Shown in pieces: positions 33,299-41,646 of a stretch of DNA of 64,000 bases. The notes beneath the pieces were generated by a model. The model worked only from the letters and a program-made list of their open reading frames with translations, was not told the DNA's origin and did no database searches. This DNA comes from Rubrobacter_F sp036519775 (lineage in GTDB: Bacteria > Actinomycetota > Rubrobacteria > Rubrobacterales > Rubrobacteraceae), in contig DATDKT010000093.1 of the NCBI GenBank assembly GCA_036519775.1, positions 1 to 64,000 on the forward strand, written 5' to 3'. Made by a program: the position numbers and the translations under genes. The first letter of the stretch is position 1. Every line of letters starts with the position of its first letter.

Positions 33299-34427
33299 CA
33301 GAGCTCGTCGTAGGCGCGAGAGGCGGGAGATCGACGAGCGCCTCTCGCCCGTGCGGCCCTCTGGCTCAGTGTCCAAGAGGCAGCGCCGTGGCATACCCAA
33401 GAAGCCGCGTAGTGGGCGCGGGTCTCGGGCCGGGGTTTCTTTGCTCGTCGTGACGCTGCTGTTCGTCGGCGTGACGTTGGGGGCTTACCTGATCTCGGGC
33501 GCGGGGCTTCGAGGGGAGGATGAGCCCGTGACGGTCGCGGTCGAACAGGGGGATACGCTCTCCAGCGTCGCCGGCAAACTCGAAGAGGCCGGCGTGGTAG
33601 GAAGCTCCCTGCTCTTCGAGCTCGAAGCCCGTTACGATGGTTGGGACAACGAGATAAAGCCCGGCGAGTACCGGTTCTTGCCCGGCGAAGAGAGCGAAGA
33701 AATCCTAAGGACCCTCTCCAGTGGTGATTCAATCTCGGCATTCACGATCACAATCCCCGAGGGCCTGACGCTGGAGCAGACGGCGCGGGTAGTCGAAGAG
33801 GAGAGTGGCGTCCCGGCCGAGGAATTCGAGGCCGCGGCCGAAAAGACCGACTACGACTATGCCTTCCTCGACGACCCTAACATCGGGACCACCGAAGGTT
33901 TCTTATTCCCCAAAAAGTACCAGTTCGAGGGGGAGACCAGCGCCGAGCAGATCGTGGACCGCCTCCTCGAACAGTACCTTGTAGAGAAGAGAGAACTCGG
34001 CTTCGAAGCGGCGAAGAAGCGACTGAACCTCACCGAGTACGAGCTCGTTACGGTCGCCTCCCTCGTCGAGAAAGAGTCCGCCAACCCTGAGGAACGCTCG
34101 CTCATAGCCGGCGTGATCTACAACCGCATCCGCTCCGGTATGCCCCTGCAGATAGACGCTACTATTCGATACGTCCTGGGTAAGCCTAAAGAGAACCTTT
34201 CGCTCGACGACCTCGAGATCGAGTCACCCTACAATACCTACAAAAACCGCGGTCTGCCGCCCAGCCCGATCGCCAGCCCGAGCCAGGAGTCTATTCGCGC
34301 TGCACTGGAGCCCGCGGAGACCGACTACCTCTACTACGTCCTAGAGGCCGGCGGCAAGGAGCATTTCTTTACCGACGACTACGACGAGTTCCTCGAAGCC
34401 AAAGAAGAGGCCGAGGAGGAGCGTTAA
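33285..34427 (+). CDS. mltG: Endolytic murein transglycosylase MltG
   Basis: Cuts nascent peptidoglycan strands at the membrane and so sets glycan length. 380 residues: basic cytoplasmic N terminus (RRHDRARRRRERRE), one membrane helix (about 49-72), a LysM-like region (VAVEQGDTLSSVAGKLEEAG) and the YceG domain with the catalytic glutamate in SLVEKESANPEER, plus AGVIYNRIRSGMPLQIDATI and SPYNTYKNRGLPPSPI. TTG start after GAGGGGGACC, 14 bases inside ruvX. Confidence 0.95.
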   Translation: MRRHDRARRRRERREIDERLSPVRPSGSVSKRQRRGIPKKPRSGRGSRAGVSLLVVTLLFVGVTLGAYLISGAGLRGEDEPVTVAVEQGDTLSSVAGKLEEAGVVGSSLLFELEARYDGWDNEIKPGEYRFLPGEESEEILRTLSSGDSISAFTITIPEGLTLEQTARVVEEESGVPAEEFEAAAEKTDYDYAFLDDPNIGTTEGFLFPKKYQFEGETSAEQIVDRLLEQYLVEKRELGFEAAKKRLNLTEYELVTVASLVEKESANPEERSLIAGVIYNRIRSGMPLQIDATIRYVLGKPKENLSLDDLEIESPYNTYKNRGLPPSPIASPSQESIRAALEPAETDYLYYVLEAGGKEHFFTDDYDEFLEAKEEAEEER

Positions 34428-34442
34428 CCGCCGCCAGCAAGG

Positions 34443-34448
34443 TAGAAT
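34443..34448 (+). promoter_or_regulatory. -10 box (TAGAAT) of a leaderless transcript before aroE
   Basis: TAGAAT, six bases (GGAACC) and then ATG 34455. The spacing is identical to the other leaderless promoters in the window, which argues that 34455 is a genuine start codon. Confidence 0.5.
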
Positions 34449-34454
34449 GGAACC

Positions 34455-34578
34455 ATGAACGTGTACGGCTCCTCGTGGAGGAGCCTTCAGTCGACGCTGA
34501 GGTTTTGCGCCGTTTTACCGGCAACGCACTCAAGGTCGCCGGCATTTCGATTCAGTGTTACGAGGACATGAGGTGCTG
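34455..34578 (+). pseudogene. Unrecognised ~41-codon gene coupled to aroE, one-base frameshift
   Basis: ATG 34455 follows a leaderless-type promoter, but its frame is poor. One base added after the ATG shifts it into a frame reading ERVRLLVEEPSVDAEV, LRRFTGNALKVAGISI and QCYEDMRC, which ends at TGA 34576-34578. That stop interlocks with the aroE start (GTGCTGA), the arrangement of coupled genes. The codons favour G/C in the third position. I do not recognise the product, and it may be the remnant of a larger protein. Confidence 0.4.
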
Positions 34579-35425
34579 AGCGGGAGGACGAGACTGCTCG
34601 GCGTTATCGGGCATCCCATCGGCCACTCCCTGAGCCCGCGGATGCATAACGCCGCTTTCGCCCAGGACGGGACGAGGCTCGCCGGGGCGGACTACGTGTA
34701 CGTGGCGATGGATGTTAGGCCGGAGCGTCTGCCCGCGGCCGTGTGGGGACTGGCGGCACTGAGGTTCGTCGGCTTCAACGTCACCATGCCTCACAAGGAG
34801 GCGATACTGCCACTCATGGACGAGCTGGACACGCCGGCGTGCCTCGCAGGCGCCGTGAACACGGTGGTCGCAGAGGAGGGGAAGCTTCGCGGCCTCAACA
34901 CCGACGGGAGCGGCTTCGTCGAGGCTTGCGAGGAGGCGGGAGTCTCTTTGGCGGGGCGGCGGGTGCTTATCTTGGGTGCCGGGGGGCAGCCGCCGCCATC
35001 GCCGTCGCGGCTTTGGGCGCGGGCGCTCCACGGCTCTGCATCGCCAACCGGACTGCCGGACGGGCCGAGGCACTGCGGGCGAAGCTCTCGGAGGCTGTAC
35101 CCGAAGCCGAGGTTCTGATCTGCGCGCTCGATAAGGCTGGAGAACCAGCGGCGGAGGCGGAGATTATAATAAACGCGACGTACCTTGGGATGAAGAAGGA
35201 GGACCCTTTGCCGTTACCCACCGAGACCCTCGCCGGTGAGAAGGTCGTGTGCGACGCGCAGTCTACCTCGCAGCTGGGGAGACTGCCCTGACCCGGCACG
35301 CAAAAGAGGTCGGGGTGCGGACCGTGTCCGGGAAGCGGTTGCTGCTCTACCAGGGGGTGCAGGCGCAGAGGGTCTGGACCGGCCGAGAACCAAACGTGGA
35401 GGCGATGAGTCGTGCGCTCGCCTAA
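34573..35425 (+). pseudogene. aroE: Shikimate dehydrogenase, two one-base frameshifts
   Basis: Reduces 3-dehydroshikimate with NADPH in aromatic amino acid synthesis. The N-terminal domain is intact (LGVIGHPIGHSLSPRMHNAA, NVTMPHKEA, NTDGSGFVEA). At the G run 34981-34986, in the Rossmann motif LGAGGxxxAxA, the coding frame moves by one; the next frame continues AAIAVAALGAGAPRLCIANR and INATYLGM. A second shift near 35260 leads to GETALTRHAKEVGV, LLYQGVQAQRVWTGREP and the stop at 35425. Adding one base at each place restores a 284-residue protein with all motifs. The good conservation on both sides suggests recent loss or sequencing error. GTG 34573 is the start. Confidence 0.85.
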
Positions 35426-35725
35426 AGGGCCGGGGTCCTATCACGGGGCTCCATCCAAGGACTCGTGCACCCAGGGCAGGGCCCGGACAGAGCCGCCGTG
35501 GAACGTCGTCTTGCACAACGACTGGCAGAACTCGGTAACGCGGGGGCCTGGGTGCTTGTCAGGACTATTCGCGGCATGATCGTCAAAAAGGCTACTAGGG
35601 TCGTGTGGGAGGCCCACACCAAGGGCCAAGTGGTCGCCGAGACGTGTCACGAGGAGCTTGCCGAGCTCTACGAGCATCGCCTGCGCGAGAAGGGGCTGAC
35701 CACGTCGATCGAACCGGCTGGTTGA
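35412..35725 (+). pseudogene. clpS: ATP-dependent Clp protease adaptor ClpS, one-base frameshift
   Basis: ClpS delivers N-degron substrates to the Clp ATPase. From GTG 35412 (inside the end of aroE) the frame reads RSPKGPGSY up to PPWNVVLHNDWQNSVTRG, the core ClpS N-terminal motif with the invariant HND. In the G run 35542-35546 the frame breaks; the following frame continues AWVLVRTIRGMIVKKATRVV, WEAHTKGQVVAETCHEELAE and LYEHRLREKGLTTSIE to TGA 35725. One added G restores a complete ~104-residue ClpS. Confidence 0.8.
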
Positions 35726-35789
35726 CCCGCAACAGCACGAGGTCGGTCCGTCTCTTGACCCCTTTCTCGGAGGCTATAAGATGCCTAGC

Positions 35790-36539
35790 ATGGCGCAGCG
35801 GCTGCGGGCATTCCTGCGAGGGATCGGACCTGGGGGGAGTCGTACCGGCGCGACGGTGCTGCTGGTGGTTCTCACGCTGTTAGCCCTTGCGCTGGTTATG
35901 ATCTTGTTTGGCCTTGTGTACGCTGGGCGGGAGGCTGCCGAGCAGGACGCAGGCGAAGACCAGTACACGATCACGTCTGGGCCGCAACCCGAGGACTTCC
36001 CCCTGATCTTCGACTCCGAGTTCACACCCTCTGACAGGCGTCCGCAGGAGATACCGGGGCTCTCGGAGATGGACGTAATCGGTTACCTGCAGTACGTTCC
36101 GGACACCAACTTCCGCTGTCTCGGCGCGTCGCCGGAACGGCGCTTGCTCAGGCGCACCTGCTTATCCTCTTCTGAGGAGGATCCCGCCACATACGAAGTC
36201 ATCCTTGTGGAGGACAACCCAGATACCGTCCTTTCGGTGGTGGCTACTGCCCGCGACGCGACCGACGTCGAGGCGGCGGAGGTCTTGGGGGACGTGGCGA
36301 GACTAGCCGTGGGCGGCTTGGGCCCTCTGGACGCTGAGACATGGGTGGAACGAACAATCTCCTCCGGGGGCCAATACGTCACCGAGGGTGCGGAGGTCAG
36401 GCTCTACGGTACCGAAGGGGCGAGGACATTGGAGATCGTGGGAACCGCTCCTACTCCGTTCGAGGGCCCCGAAACCACAGACCGGATCTTGAAAACCACC
36501 GAGGCGCCACCTAGCGTCCGCGGCACGGCAAGATCCTGA
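35790..36539 (+). CDS. Unrecognised single-pass membrane protein
   Basis: About 249 residues: a short basic cytoplasmic start (MAQRLRAFLRGIG), one membrane helix (about 21-45, LLVVLTLLALALVMILFGLV) and a ~200-residue acidic extracytoplasmic part with two cysteines (FRCLG, RRTCLSS) that could pair. I do not recognise the domain. TTGACC (35755-35760), a 16-base spacer and TAAGAT (35777-35782) place the transcript start at ATG 35790, so I prefer it to ATG 35781. The frame stops at 36539, but a neighbouring frame stays open to 36715, and the real protein may be longer. Confidence 0.55.
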   Translation: MAQRLRAFLRGIGPGGSRTGATVLLVVLTLLALALVMILFGLVYAGREAAEQDAGEDQYTITSGPQPEDFPLIFDSEFTPSDRRPQEIPGLSEMDVIGYLQYVPDTNFRCLGASPERRLLRRTCLSSSEEDPATYEVILVEDNPDTVLSVVATARDATDVEAAEVLGDVARLAVGGLGPLDAETWVERTISSGGQYVTEGAEVRLYGTEGARTLEIVGTAPTPFEGPETTDRILKTTEAPPSVRGTARS

Positions 36540-36715
36540 AATACCTCGTCCGCCGCTACGCTTCCTATTTAGGTGCGTTCTACGAGGATCTCCTGCGGCT
36601 CGGGTACGTGGAGCTCATGAAAGCGGTCAACGAATACAGGACGAGATTCGACGCCAACTACAGGAGGGGATTCGACGCCAACATCCCCCTACGCCGACAG
36701 GGATTTCTTCTGTAG
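36540..36715 (+). other. Coding-like open stretch, possible frameshifted end of the preceding gene
   Basis: In the frame one base off the preceding gene, 57 codons run without a stop from about 36533 to TAG 36713-36715 (ILKYLVRRYASYLGAFYEDL, LRLGYVELMKAVNEYRTRF). It has G/C-rich third positions but no good start codon of its own. It contains a 24-base tandem direct repeat (GATTCGACGCCAAC at 36645-36658 and 36669-36682). One lost base near 36533 would explain it. Confidence 0.4.
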
Positions 36716-36718
36716 AAT
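36713..36718 (+). promoter_or_regulatory. -10 box (TGTAGAAT) of rpe
   Basis: An extended-type TG-TAGAAT lies 43 bases before the rpe GTG, leaving a leader of about 36 bases that ends in GGGGAGGC. This contrasts with the leaderless genes nearby. Confidence 0.45.
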
Positions 36719-36760
36719 GGCGGCCTTTGGGACGTTGCGGACCTGACCCGTTGGGGAGGC

Positions 36761-37447
36761 GTGCTTTTGGGATTCTTCAGAGAGTTGGGCGACAGGGTAG
36801 TGGGCGGGCCCTCGATACTCGCGGCGGACTTCGCGAACCTCGCCGAGGAGGTGCGCCGGGCGGAGTCTGGGGGGGCGGAGCTCGTGCACTTCGACGTCAT
36901 GGACAACCATTTCGTCCCGAACCTGACCGTAGGACCGGCGGTCGCCGCCTCCCTCGTGCGGGCGACCGCCCTGCCGGTGGACGCACACTTGCAGGTGATG
37001 CGTCCGGACTCTCTAATACCGGCGTTCGCCGAGGCCGGGGTGGCGAGTATCTCGGTGCAGCCGGAGGTCACGACGCACCTGCACCGTACGCTAGCGGCGA
37101 TACGGGCCGCCGGGTGCGAGGCTGGCTGCGCCCTCAACCCGGCCACCCCGCCGGAGGTCCTGGAGTGGGTATTGCCGCACCTGGACTACGCGCTTGTCAT
37201 GAGCGTGAACCCGGGCTTTGGGGGACAAGCGTTCATCCCGGAGATGACCGCCAAGGTGCGACGTCTGAGAGAGATGACCGACCTGCCTATACAGGTCGAC
37301 GGCGGCATCAGCGCACAGACGGCCCCCCTCATGGTAGAGGCCGGCGCGCGAGTCCTGGTAGCAGGCTCGGCTGTTTATAGGGGCGATCCTGCTACCGAGA
37401 TGCGAGAGATCATCGAAGCCGGACACCGAGCCGCCGAAGAGGGCTAA
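36761..37447 (+). CDS. rpe: Ribulose-phosphate 3-epimerase
   Basis: Interconverts ribulose 5-phosphate and xylulose 5-phosphate in the pentose phosphate pathway. 228 residues of TIM barrel: GPSILAADFANL, HFDVMDNHFVPNLT with the metal-binding His and catalytic Asp, MSVNPGFGGQAF (phosphate loop) and QVDGGIS with the second Asp. GTG 36761 is preceded by GGGGAGGC. It stands just before the riboflavin operon, whose precursor ribulose 5-phosphate it handles, but has its own promoter. Confidence 0.95.
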   Translation: MLLGFFRELGDRVVGGPSILAADFANLAEEVRRAESGGAELVHFDVMDNHFVPNLTVGPAVAASLVRATALPVDAHLQVMRPDSLIPAFAEAGVASISVQPEVTTHLHRTLAAIRAAGCEAGCALNPATPPEVLEWVLPHLDYALVMSVNPGFGGQAFIPEMTAKVRRLREMTDLPIQVDGGISAQTAPLMVEAGARVLVAGSAVYRGDPATEMREIIEAGHRAAEEG

Positions 37448-37467
37448 AACGGCTCGTAACGTCTTCC

Positions 37468-37496
37468 TTGTCCGCGCCATCGCGGTGTGGTAGCTT
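37468..37496 (+). promoter_or_regulatory. Promoter of the riboflavin operon
   Basis: TTGTCC (37468-37473), exactly 17 bases, TAGCTT (37491-37496). Transcription would begin near 37503, a few bases before the FMN riboswitch. Confidence 0.5.
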
Positions 37497-37510
37497 CTCT
37501 TTTAGTAACT

Positions 37511-37688
37511 TTCGGGGGCGGGTGGAATTCCCGCACCGGCGGTGAACCCGCGGGGGCTTATGTTCCCCGGGTAGCCCGCGAACCCTCGGACAGACCCGGG
37601 GGTTGAGCCGGTGAAGGCGGCCGGAGCGTATGCTCCGGTGGAGGCCGTAGTCCGGCGCCGACGGTGAGAGTCCGGATGGGAGAAAGGA
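37511..37688 (+). ncRNA. FMN riboswitch (RFN element)
   Basis: The conserved core is plain to see: GGGGCGGGTGGAATTCCCGC, ACCGGCGGTGAACCCGC, TAGCCCGCGAACCC, GAGCCGGTGAAGGCGGCC, CGCCGACGGTGAGAGTCCGG and ATGGGAGAAAGGAAG. A variable stem-loop (GGAGCGTATGCTCC) lies near 37622-37636. The 3' end carries the ribD ribosome-binding site AAGGAAG just before GTG 37693, with no T run, so control is probably translational: FMN would hide the site. Confidence 0.93.
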
Positions 37689-37692
37689 AGTC

Positions 37693-38811
37693 GTGGTTCG
37701 GGACGTTTTCATGCGACGCGCCCGCGAACTCGCGGAGCACGGACGCTACACTACGGCGCCCAACCCCCTCGTCGGGGCCGTCGTGGTGCGTGACGGCACG
37801 GTAGTCGGTGAAGGATGGCATGCCCGCGCCGGTGGCGACCACGCAGAGGTCGCGGCCTTGAGGAGTTCCGGTTCTGGTGCAAGAGGTGCCGAACTGTACG
37901 TGACGCTCGAGCCCTGCAATCACCACGGCAAGACGCCCCCCTGTACGGACACTATTTTGAGGGCCGGTATAAGACGGGTTGTGGCTGGACATCTCGACCC
38001 CAACCCCAAGATGCGTGGCCACAGCGTGGAGCTCCTGCGCGAGGCCGGAGTAGAGGTGGAGGTCCTTGACGACGCCCTCTTCGAGAAACAGAACGAGCAG
38101 TTCGCCCACTTCATGCGCACGGGGCGTCCCTTCGTACACGTAAAGCTCGCCGCTACCCTGGACGGCAGGATCGCTGCGTCGAACGGTGAGAGCAAGTGGA
38201 TAACGGGTGAGGCCGCGCGTCGCCGGGCGCACGAGCTACGGGCCGAAGCGGGGGCCGTTCTCGTCGGCGTCCGTACCGCTCGCGCGGACGACCCGCTCCT
38301 AACTCCCCGCAACCTTCCCGAAGAGCCGCCGACCGTACTCCGCGTCGTCCTCGACCCGGGTCTCGACCTCCCCGCTGACGGCCGGCTCGTCCGCACGGCG
38401 TACGCGGACCCCGTAGTCATCTTCGTGGGGGAAGACGCCGACCGTGGTCGTGCCAACGAGCTGTGCGAGCTGGGCGTCGAGGTGGTGCCGGCTCCGTTCG
38501 CGAGTGGGGAGCTCGATCTCATCTTCGTCCTGGAGGAGCTGGGACGTAGGGGGGTACGGGGTGTCCTCGTCGAGGGGGGTGGGGAGACTGCTGGCCGTTT
38601 CGTGGGCCGTGGGCTCGCCGAAAAGCTGACCCTCTTCTACGCCCCGAAGCTGCTCGGGAGCGAAGGGGTGCCATTAATGGGCTCCCTGAAGAACACCGGG
38701 ATGGACGCGGCGACGAGGTTCCAACTCGAATCCGTCGAGAAGGTAGAAAACGACGTGGCGGTTACGCTTTATCCGTCCGCAAGGGAGGAACGTGTTTACC
38801 GGGCTGGTTGA
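37693..38811 (+). CDS. ribD: Bifunctional riboflavin deaminase-reductase
   Basis: Deaminates and then reduces the pyrimidine intermediate of riboflavin synthesis. 372 residues: cytidine-deaminase-like domain with HAEVAAL and PCNHHGKTPPC (zinc ligands), then the reductase domain from about residue 150 (VKLAATLDGRIA, SKWITGEAARRRAHELRA, GVLVEGGGETAGRF). First gene of ribD-ribE-ribBA-ribH under the FMN riboswitch. GTG start. Confidence 0.96.
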   Translation: MVRDVFMRRARELAEHGRYTTAPNPLVGAVVVRDGTVVGEGWHARAGGDHAEVAALRSSGSGARGAELYVTLEPCNHHGKTPPCTDTILRAGIRRVVAGHLDPNPKMRGHSVELLREAGVEVEVLDDALFEKQNEQFAHFMRTGRPFVHVKLAATLDGRIAASNGESKWITGEAARRRAHELRAEAGAVLVGVRTARADDPLLTPRNLPEEPPTVLRVVLDPGLDLPADGRLVRTAYADPVVIFVGEDADRGRANELCELGVEVVPAPFASGELDLIFVLEELGRRGVRGVLVEGGGETAGRFVGRGLAEKLTLFYAPKLLGSEGVPLMGSLKNTGMDAATRFQLESVEKVENDVAVTLYPSAREERVYRAG

Positions 38812-39451
38812 GGGTACGGGTTGCGTGGTCTCCGTGGAGGAGGGCGGCATGGCACGCCTTTATATCGAGGTCGGCAGCATCACCCGAGGTACGGAGGTCG
38901 GCGACTCTGTCGCCGTAAACGGCGTGTGCCTGACGGTGAATGAGGTGGATGGGGACGTGCTCGTCTTCTACGCGATGCCGGAGACCCTGCGGCGGACGGC
39001 TTTGGGTGGCTTGGGTGAGGGAGACCTCGTCAACTTGGAGCGTGCGATGACGCCCGAGACTCGCTTCGGGGGGCACATAGTGCAGGGGCACGTGGACGGG
39101 GTAGGCCAGGTGTTGGGTGTGACCTCCGAGGGGAGTTCTGGTGGAAGATCTTTCGGAGCCGCAGAGATCTGGGAGTTCTCGGCACCGGTGAGCGTTCTCA
39201 AGTACGCCGTTGAGAAGGGGAGCGTTTGTGTTGATGGGATCAGCCTCACCCTCGTCTCTGTGGGAGAGACCTCGTTCACCGTCTCGATACTACCCCAGAC
39301 GAGGGTGACGACGAACCTGAAGAGCCTCACTGTAGGTGACCGGGTGAATTTGGAGGCCGACGTGATCGGCAAGTACGTGGAGCGGCTGCTAATGCCGCGG
39401 CTGGATAAGAGTTCACAAACGCCAGAGAGGAGCGTGGAAGATGCCGTTTAG
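38792..39451 (+). CDS. ribE: Riboflavin synthase, alpha subunit
   Basis: Dismutates two 6,7-dimethyl-8-ribityllumazines into riboflavin. 219 residues with the two homologous lumazine-binding repeats (MFTGLVEGTG, NGVCLTV in the first; GGHIVQGHVDGVGQ, DGISLTLV in the second). GTG 38792 lies 20 bases inside ribD after AGGGAGGAAC, so translation is coupled. Overlaps ribBA by 11 bases. Confidence 0.95.
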   Translation: MFTGLVEGTGCVVSVEEGGMARLYIEVGSITRGTEVGDSVAVNGVCLTVNEVDGDVLVFYAMPETLRRTALGGLGEGDLVNLERAMTPETRFGGHIVQGHVDGVGQVLGVTSEGSSGGRSFGAAEIWEFSAPVSVLKYAVEKGSVCVDGISLTLVSVGETSFTVSILPQTRVTTNLKSLTVGDRVNLEADVIGKYVERLLMPRLDKSSQTPERSVEDAV

Positions 39452-40643
39452 TCCCATCGAGGAGATCGTAGAAGAGATCAAAGCCGGCAAGATGGTCATC
39501 GTTTGCGACGACGAGGATCGAGAGAACGAGGGCGACCTGACGATGGCCGCCGAGCTTGTGAGGCCCGACGATATAAACTTCATGGCGACCTACGGGCGCG
39601 GCCTGATCTGCCTGCCGATGACAGGCGAGATGATAGACCGTTTGGAGATACCGGAGATGACCCGGCACAACACCTCACGTATGGGCACCGCCTTCACCGC
39701 GAGCATAGAGGCGAAGAGCGGAATCACGACCGGGATCTCGGCGGCGGACAGAGCGCACACCTGCCGGGTTGCGGTGGATGAGGCGACGGGACCGGAGGAC
39801 CTCGAGATGCCGGGCCACGTCTTCCCCCTTCGGGCGCGCCCCGGCGGCGTGTTGCAGCGGGCCGGCCAGACGGAGGCCGCCGTGGACCTCGCACGCCTGG
39901 CGGGCTTCAAGCCGGCGGGCGTGATCTGCGAGGTAATGAACGAGGACGGCACTATGGCCCGCGTACCCGACCTCGAGAAGTTCTCCAAAGAGCACGGCGT
40001 GAAGATGGTAACGGTCGCCCAGATCATTGAGTACCGCCTCCGCTACGAGCGGCACGTAAACTTCGCCGTCGAGACTCGCCTGCCCACTCCGTTCGGCGAG
40101 TTCAAGATCAGGGCCTACGAGAACGATGTAGACGAGATGACTCACCTGGCGCTCGTCATGGGCGAGCCGGAGGGCAAGGAGGACGTCCTCGTGCGCGTAC
40201 ACTCGGCCTGCCTGACGGGCGATGCTCTGCACTCCCTGCGCTGCGACTGTGGCGGCCAGCTCGAGAAGGCGATGATGCGCATCGCCGAAGAGGGCGAGGG
40301 AGTACTCTTGTACATGCAGCAAGAGGGGCGTGGCATCGGGCTCCTCAACAAGATGAAGGCTTATCATCTCCAGGACGAGGGCCTCGACACCGTTGAGGCA
40401 AACCAGCGTTTGGGCTTCGCCCCGGACCTGCGCGACTATGGTATCGGCGCCTTGATCCTCAAAGACCTCGGCCTCTCCCGTATCCGCTTTATGACCAACA
40501 ACCTCACAAAGGTCGTAGGCCTTCAAGGTTTCGGGTTGGAGATCACCGAGCGGATACCGCTGGAAATCGAACCGAACGGCGAGAACAAGCGGTATCTTCA
40601 GACCAAGAAAGAGAAGCTCAACCACGTCTTCGAGACGTTCTAG
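39441..40643 (+). CDS. ribBA: 3,4-dihydroxy-2-butanone 4-phosphate synthase / GTP cyclohydrolase II
   Basis: Supplies both precursors of the lumazine. 400 residues. The N-terminal half is RibB (DDEDRENEGDLTMAAE metal/substrate loop, TRHNTSRMGTAF, MPGHVFPLRARPGGVL-like GHVFPLRA). From about 205 it is RibA (RVHSACLTGD, SLRCDCGGQL zinc cysteines, MQQEGRGIGLLNKMKAY). Both active sites look complete. Confidence 0.96.
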   Translation: MPFSPIEEIVEEIKAGKMVIVCDDEDRENEGDLTMAAELVRPDDINFMATYGRGLICLPMTGEMIDRLEIPEMTRHNTSRMGTAFTASIEAKSGITTGISAADRAHTCRVAVDEATGPEDLEMPGHVFPLRARPGGVLQRAGQTEAAVDLARLAGFKPAGVICEVMNEDGTMARVPDLEKFSKEHGVKMVTVAQIIEYRLRYERHVNFAVETRLPTPFGEFKIRAYENDVDEMTHLALVMGEPEGKEDVLVRVHSACLTGDALHSLRCDCGGQLEKAMMRIAEEGEGVLLYMQQEGRGIGLLNKMKAYHLQDEGLDTVEANQRLGFAPDLRDYGIGALILKDLGLSRIRFMTNNLTKVVGLQGFGLEITERIPLEIEPNGENKRYLQTKKEKLNHVFETF

Positions 40644-40652
40644 GGAGGCGAA

Positions 40653-41228
40653 GTGAAGAGGGAGAAAGGGCCGAACTACGTCGAGGGCGATCTGACGGCC
40701 ACCGGCCGCTCCTTCGGGGTCGTGGCCTCGCGCTTTAACGACTTCATCGTGAAGGAGCTCTTGAACGGCGCCTTGGACGCCATAAATCGTCACGGAGGGG
40801 ACCTTGGAGCGGTGGACGTGGTCTGGGTGCCGGGCTCCTACGAGGTTCCACTCGCCGCCAAGAGGCTCGCGCTCTCGGGACGCTACGATGCCGTGATCGC
40901 CTTGGGGGCTGTGATACGGGGCGCCACGGCCCACTTCGACTACGTGGCAGGCGGCGTCGCGAGCGGCATCTCGGCGGTGGCTTTAGAGACGAACTTGCCA
41001 GTGGTCTTCGGGGTCATCACCACGGAGACTGTCGAGCAGGCGATAGAACGAGCCGGCACCAAGGTGGGCAACAAGGGCTTCGAGGCCGCCGCGACCGCTA
41101 TCGAGATGATCTCACTCATGCAGCGGATAGACGAGCGTGTGGCAGGAGACGGTGTTCCGCAAGACGTGCAAAGGGGCACGGGCGCCGCACGGACTCCTAG
41201 GGGGAACGCGGAGGTAGGGCGAGTATAG
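40653..41228 (+). CDS. ribH: 6,7-dimethyl-8-ribityllumazine synthase
   Basis: Condenses the RibA/RibB products. The first ~155 residues form a standard lumazine synthase (VASRFNDFIVKELLNGALDA, VPGSYEVPLAAK, ALGAVIRGATAHFDYVAGG, GVITTETVEQAIERAG). The last ~35 residues are an extra, probably disordered tail. GTG start after GGGAGGCGAA. Last gene of the rib operon; its stop is five bases from that of rpmB on the other strand. Confidence 0.95.
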   Translation: MKREKGPNYVEGDLTATGRSFGVVASRFNDFIVKELLNGALDAINRHGGDLGAVDVVWVPGSYEVPLAAKRLALSGRYDAVIALGAVIRGATAHFDYVAGGVASGISAVALETNLPVVFGVITTETVEQAIERAGTKVGNKGFEAAATAIEMISLMQRIDERVAGDGVPQDVQRGTGAARTPRGNAEVGRV

Positions 41229-41233
41229 CCTTC

Positions 41234-41464
41234 TTAGGCGGGGGCGTTTTCGGCGGATGTAGGGCGTGTGCGGGGCGGGGCTTTCTGGACCTTGAACGCC
41301 TTCAGGCAGGAGGTGCAGACGTAGGCCCGCTTCGTCGAGACGCCTTCCTGGATGCGGATCTTCTGCAGGTTCGGGTCTCGACGCCGTCGGGTAGCGCGCA
41401 AAGAATGGCTGCGCGCGTTGCCGAAGTCTGGACGCTTTCCGCAGGAATAACAGACTTTCGCCAC
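41234..41464 (-). CDS. rpmB: 50S ribosomal protein bL28, zinc type
   Basis: 76 residues beginning AKVCYSCGKRPDFGNARSHS with the C-x-x-C pair, and CTSCLKAF supplying the second, so this is the zinc-binding form of bL28. NLQKIRI is also typical. GTG 41464 is preceded on its strand by ACAGGAGATTTATC. The ~180-base gap up to the fakA-like gene is a divergent promoter region in which I see no further gene. Confidence 0.95.
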   Translation of the reverse strand: MAKVCYSCGKRPDFGNARSHSLRATRRRRDPNLQKIRIQEGVSTKRAYVCTSCLKAFKVQKAPPRTRPTSAENAPA

Positions 41465-41646
41465 GATAAATCTCCTGTGCTACGATACTGGCCAATGCAT
41501 GATGAAGGCCCGGAAGCCGCGGCGAAACGAACGCCAAAGCCCGGGCTTCGGGCGGAGATTGTATCAGACTCTCGTGGGGCGCGGTTACAAACGGAGGCAC
41601 GGTTAGGCTCGTCCCGGGGCGGCCTCCCTCGATACTCTAGGAACGG

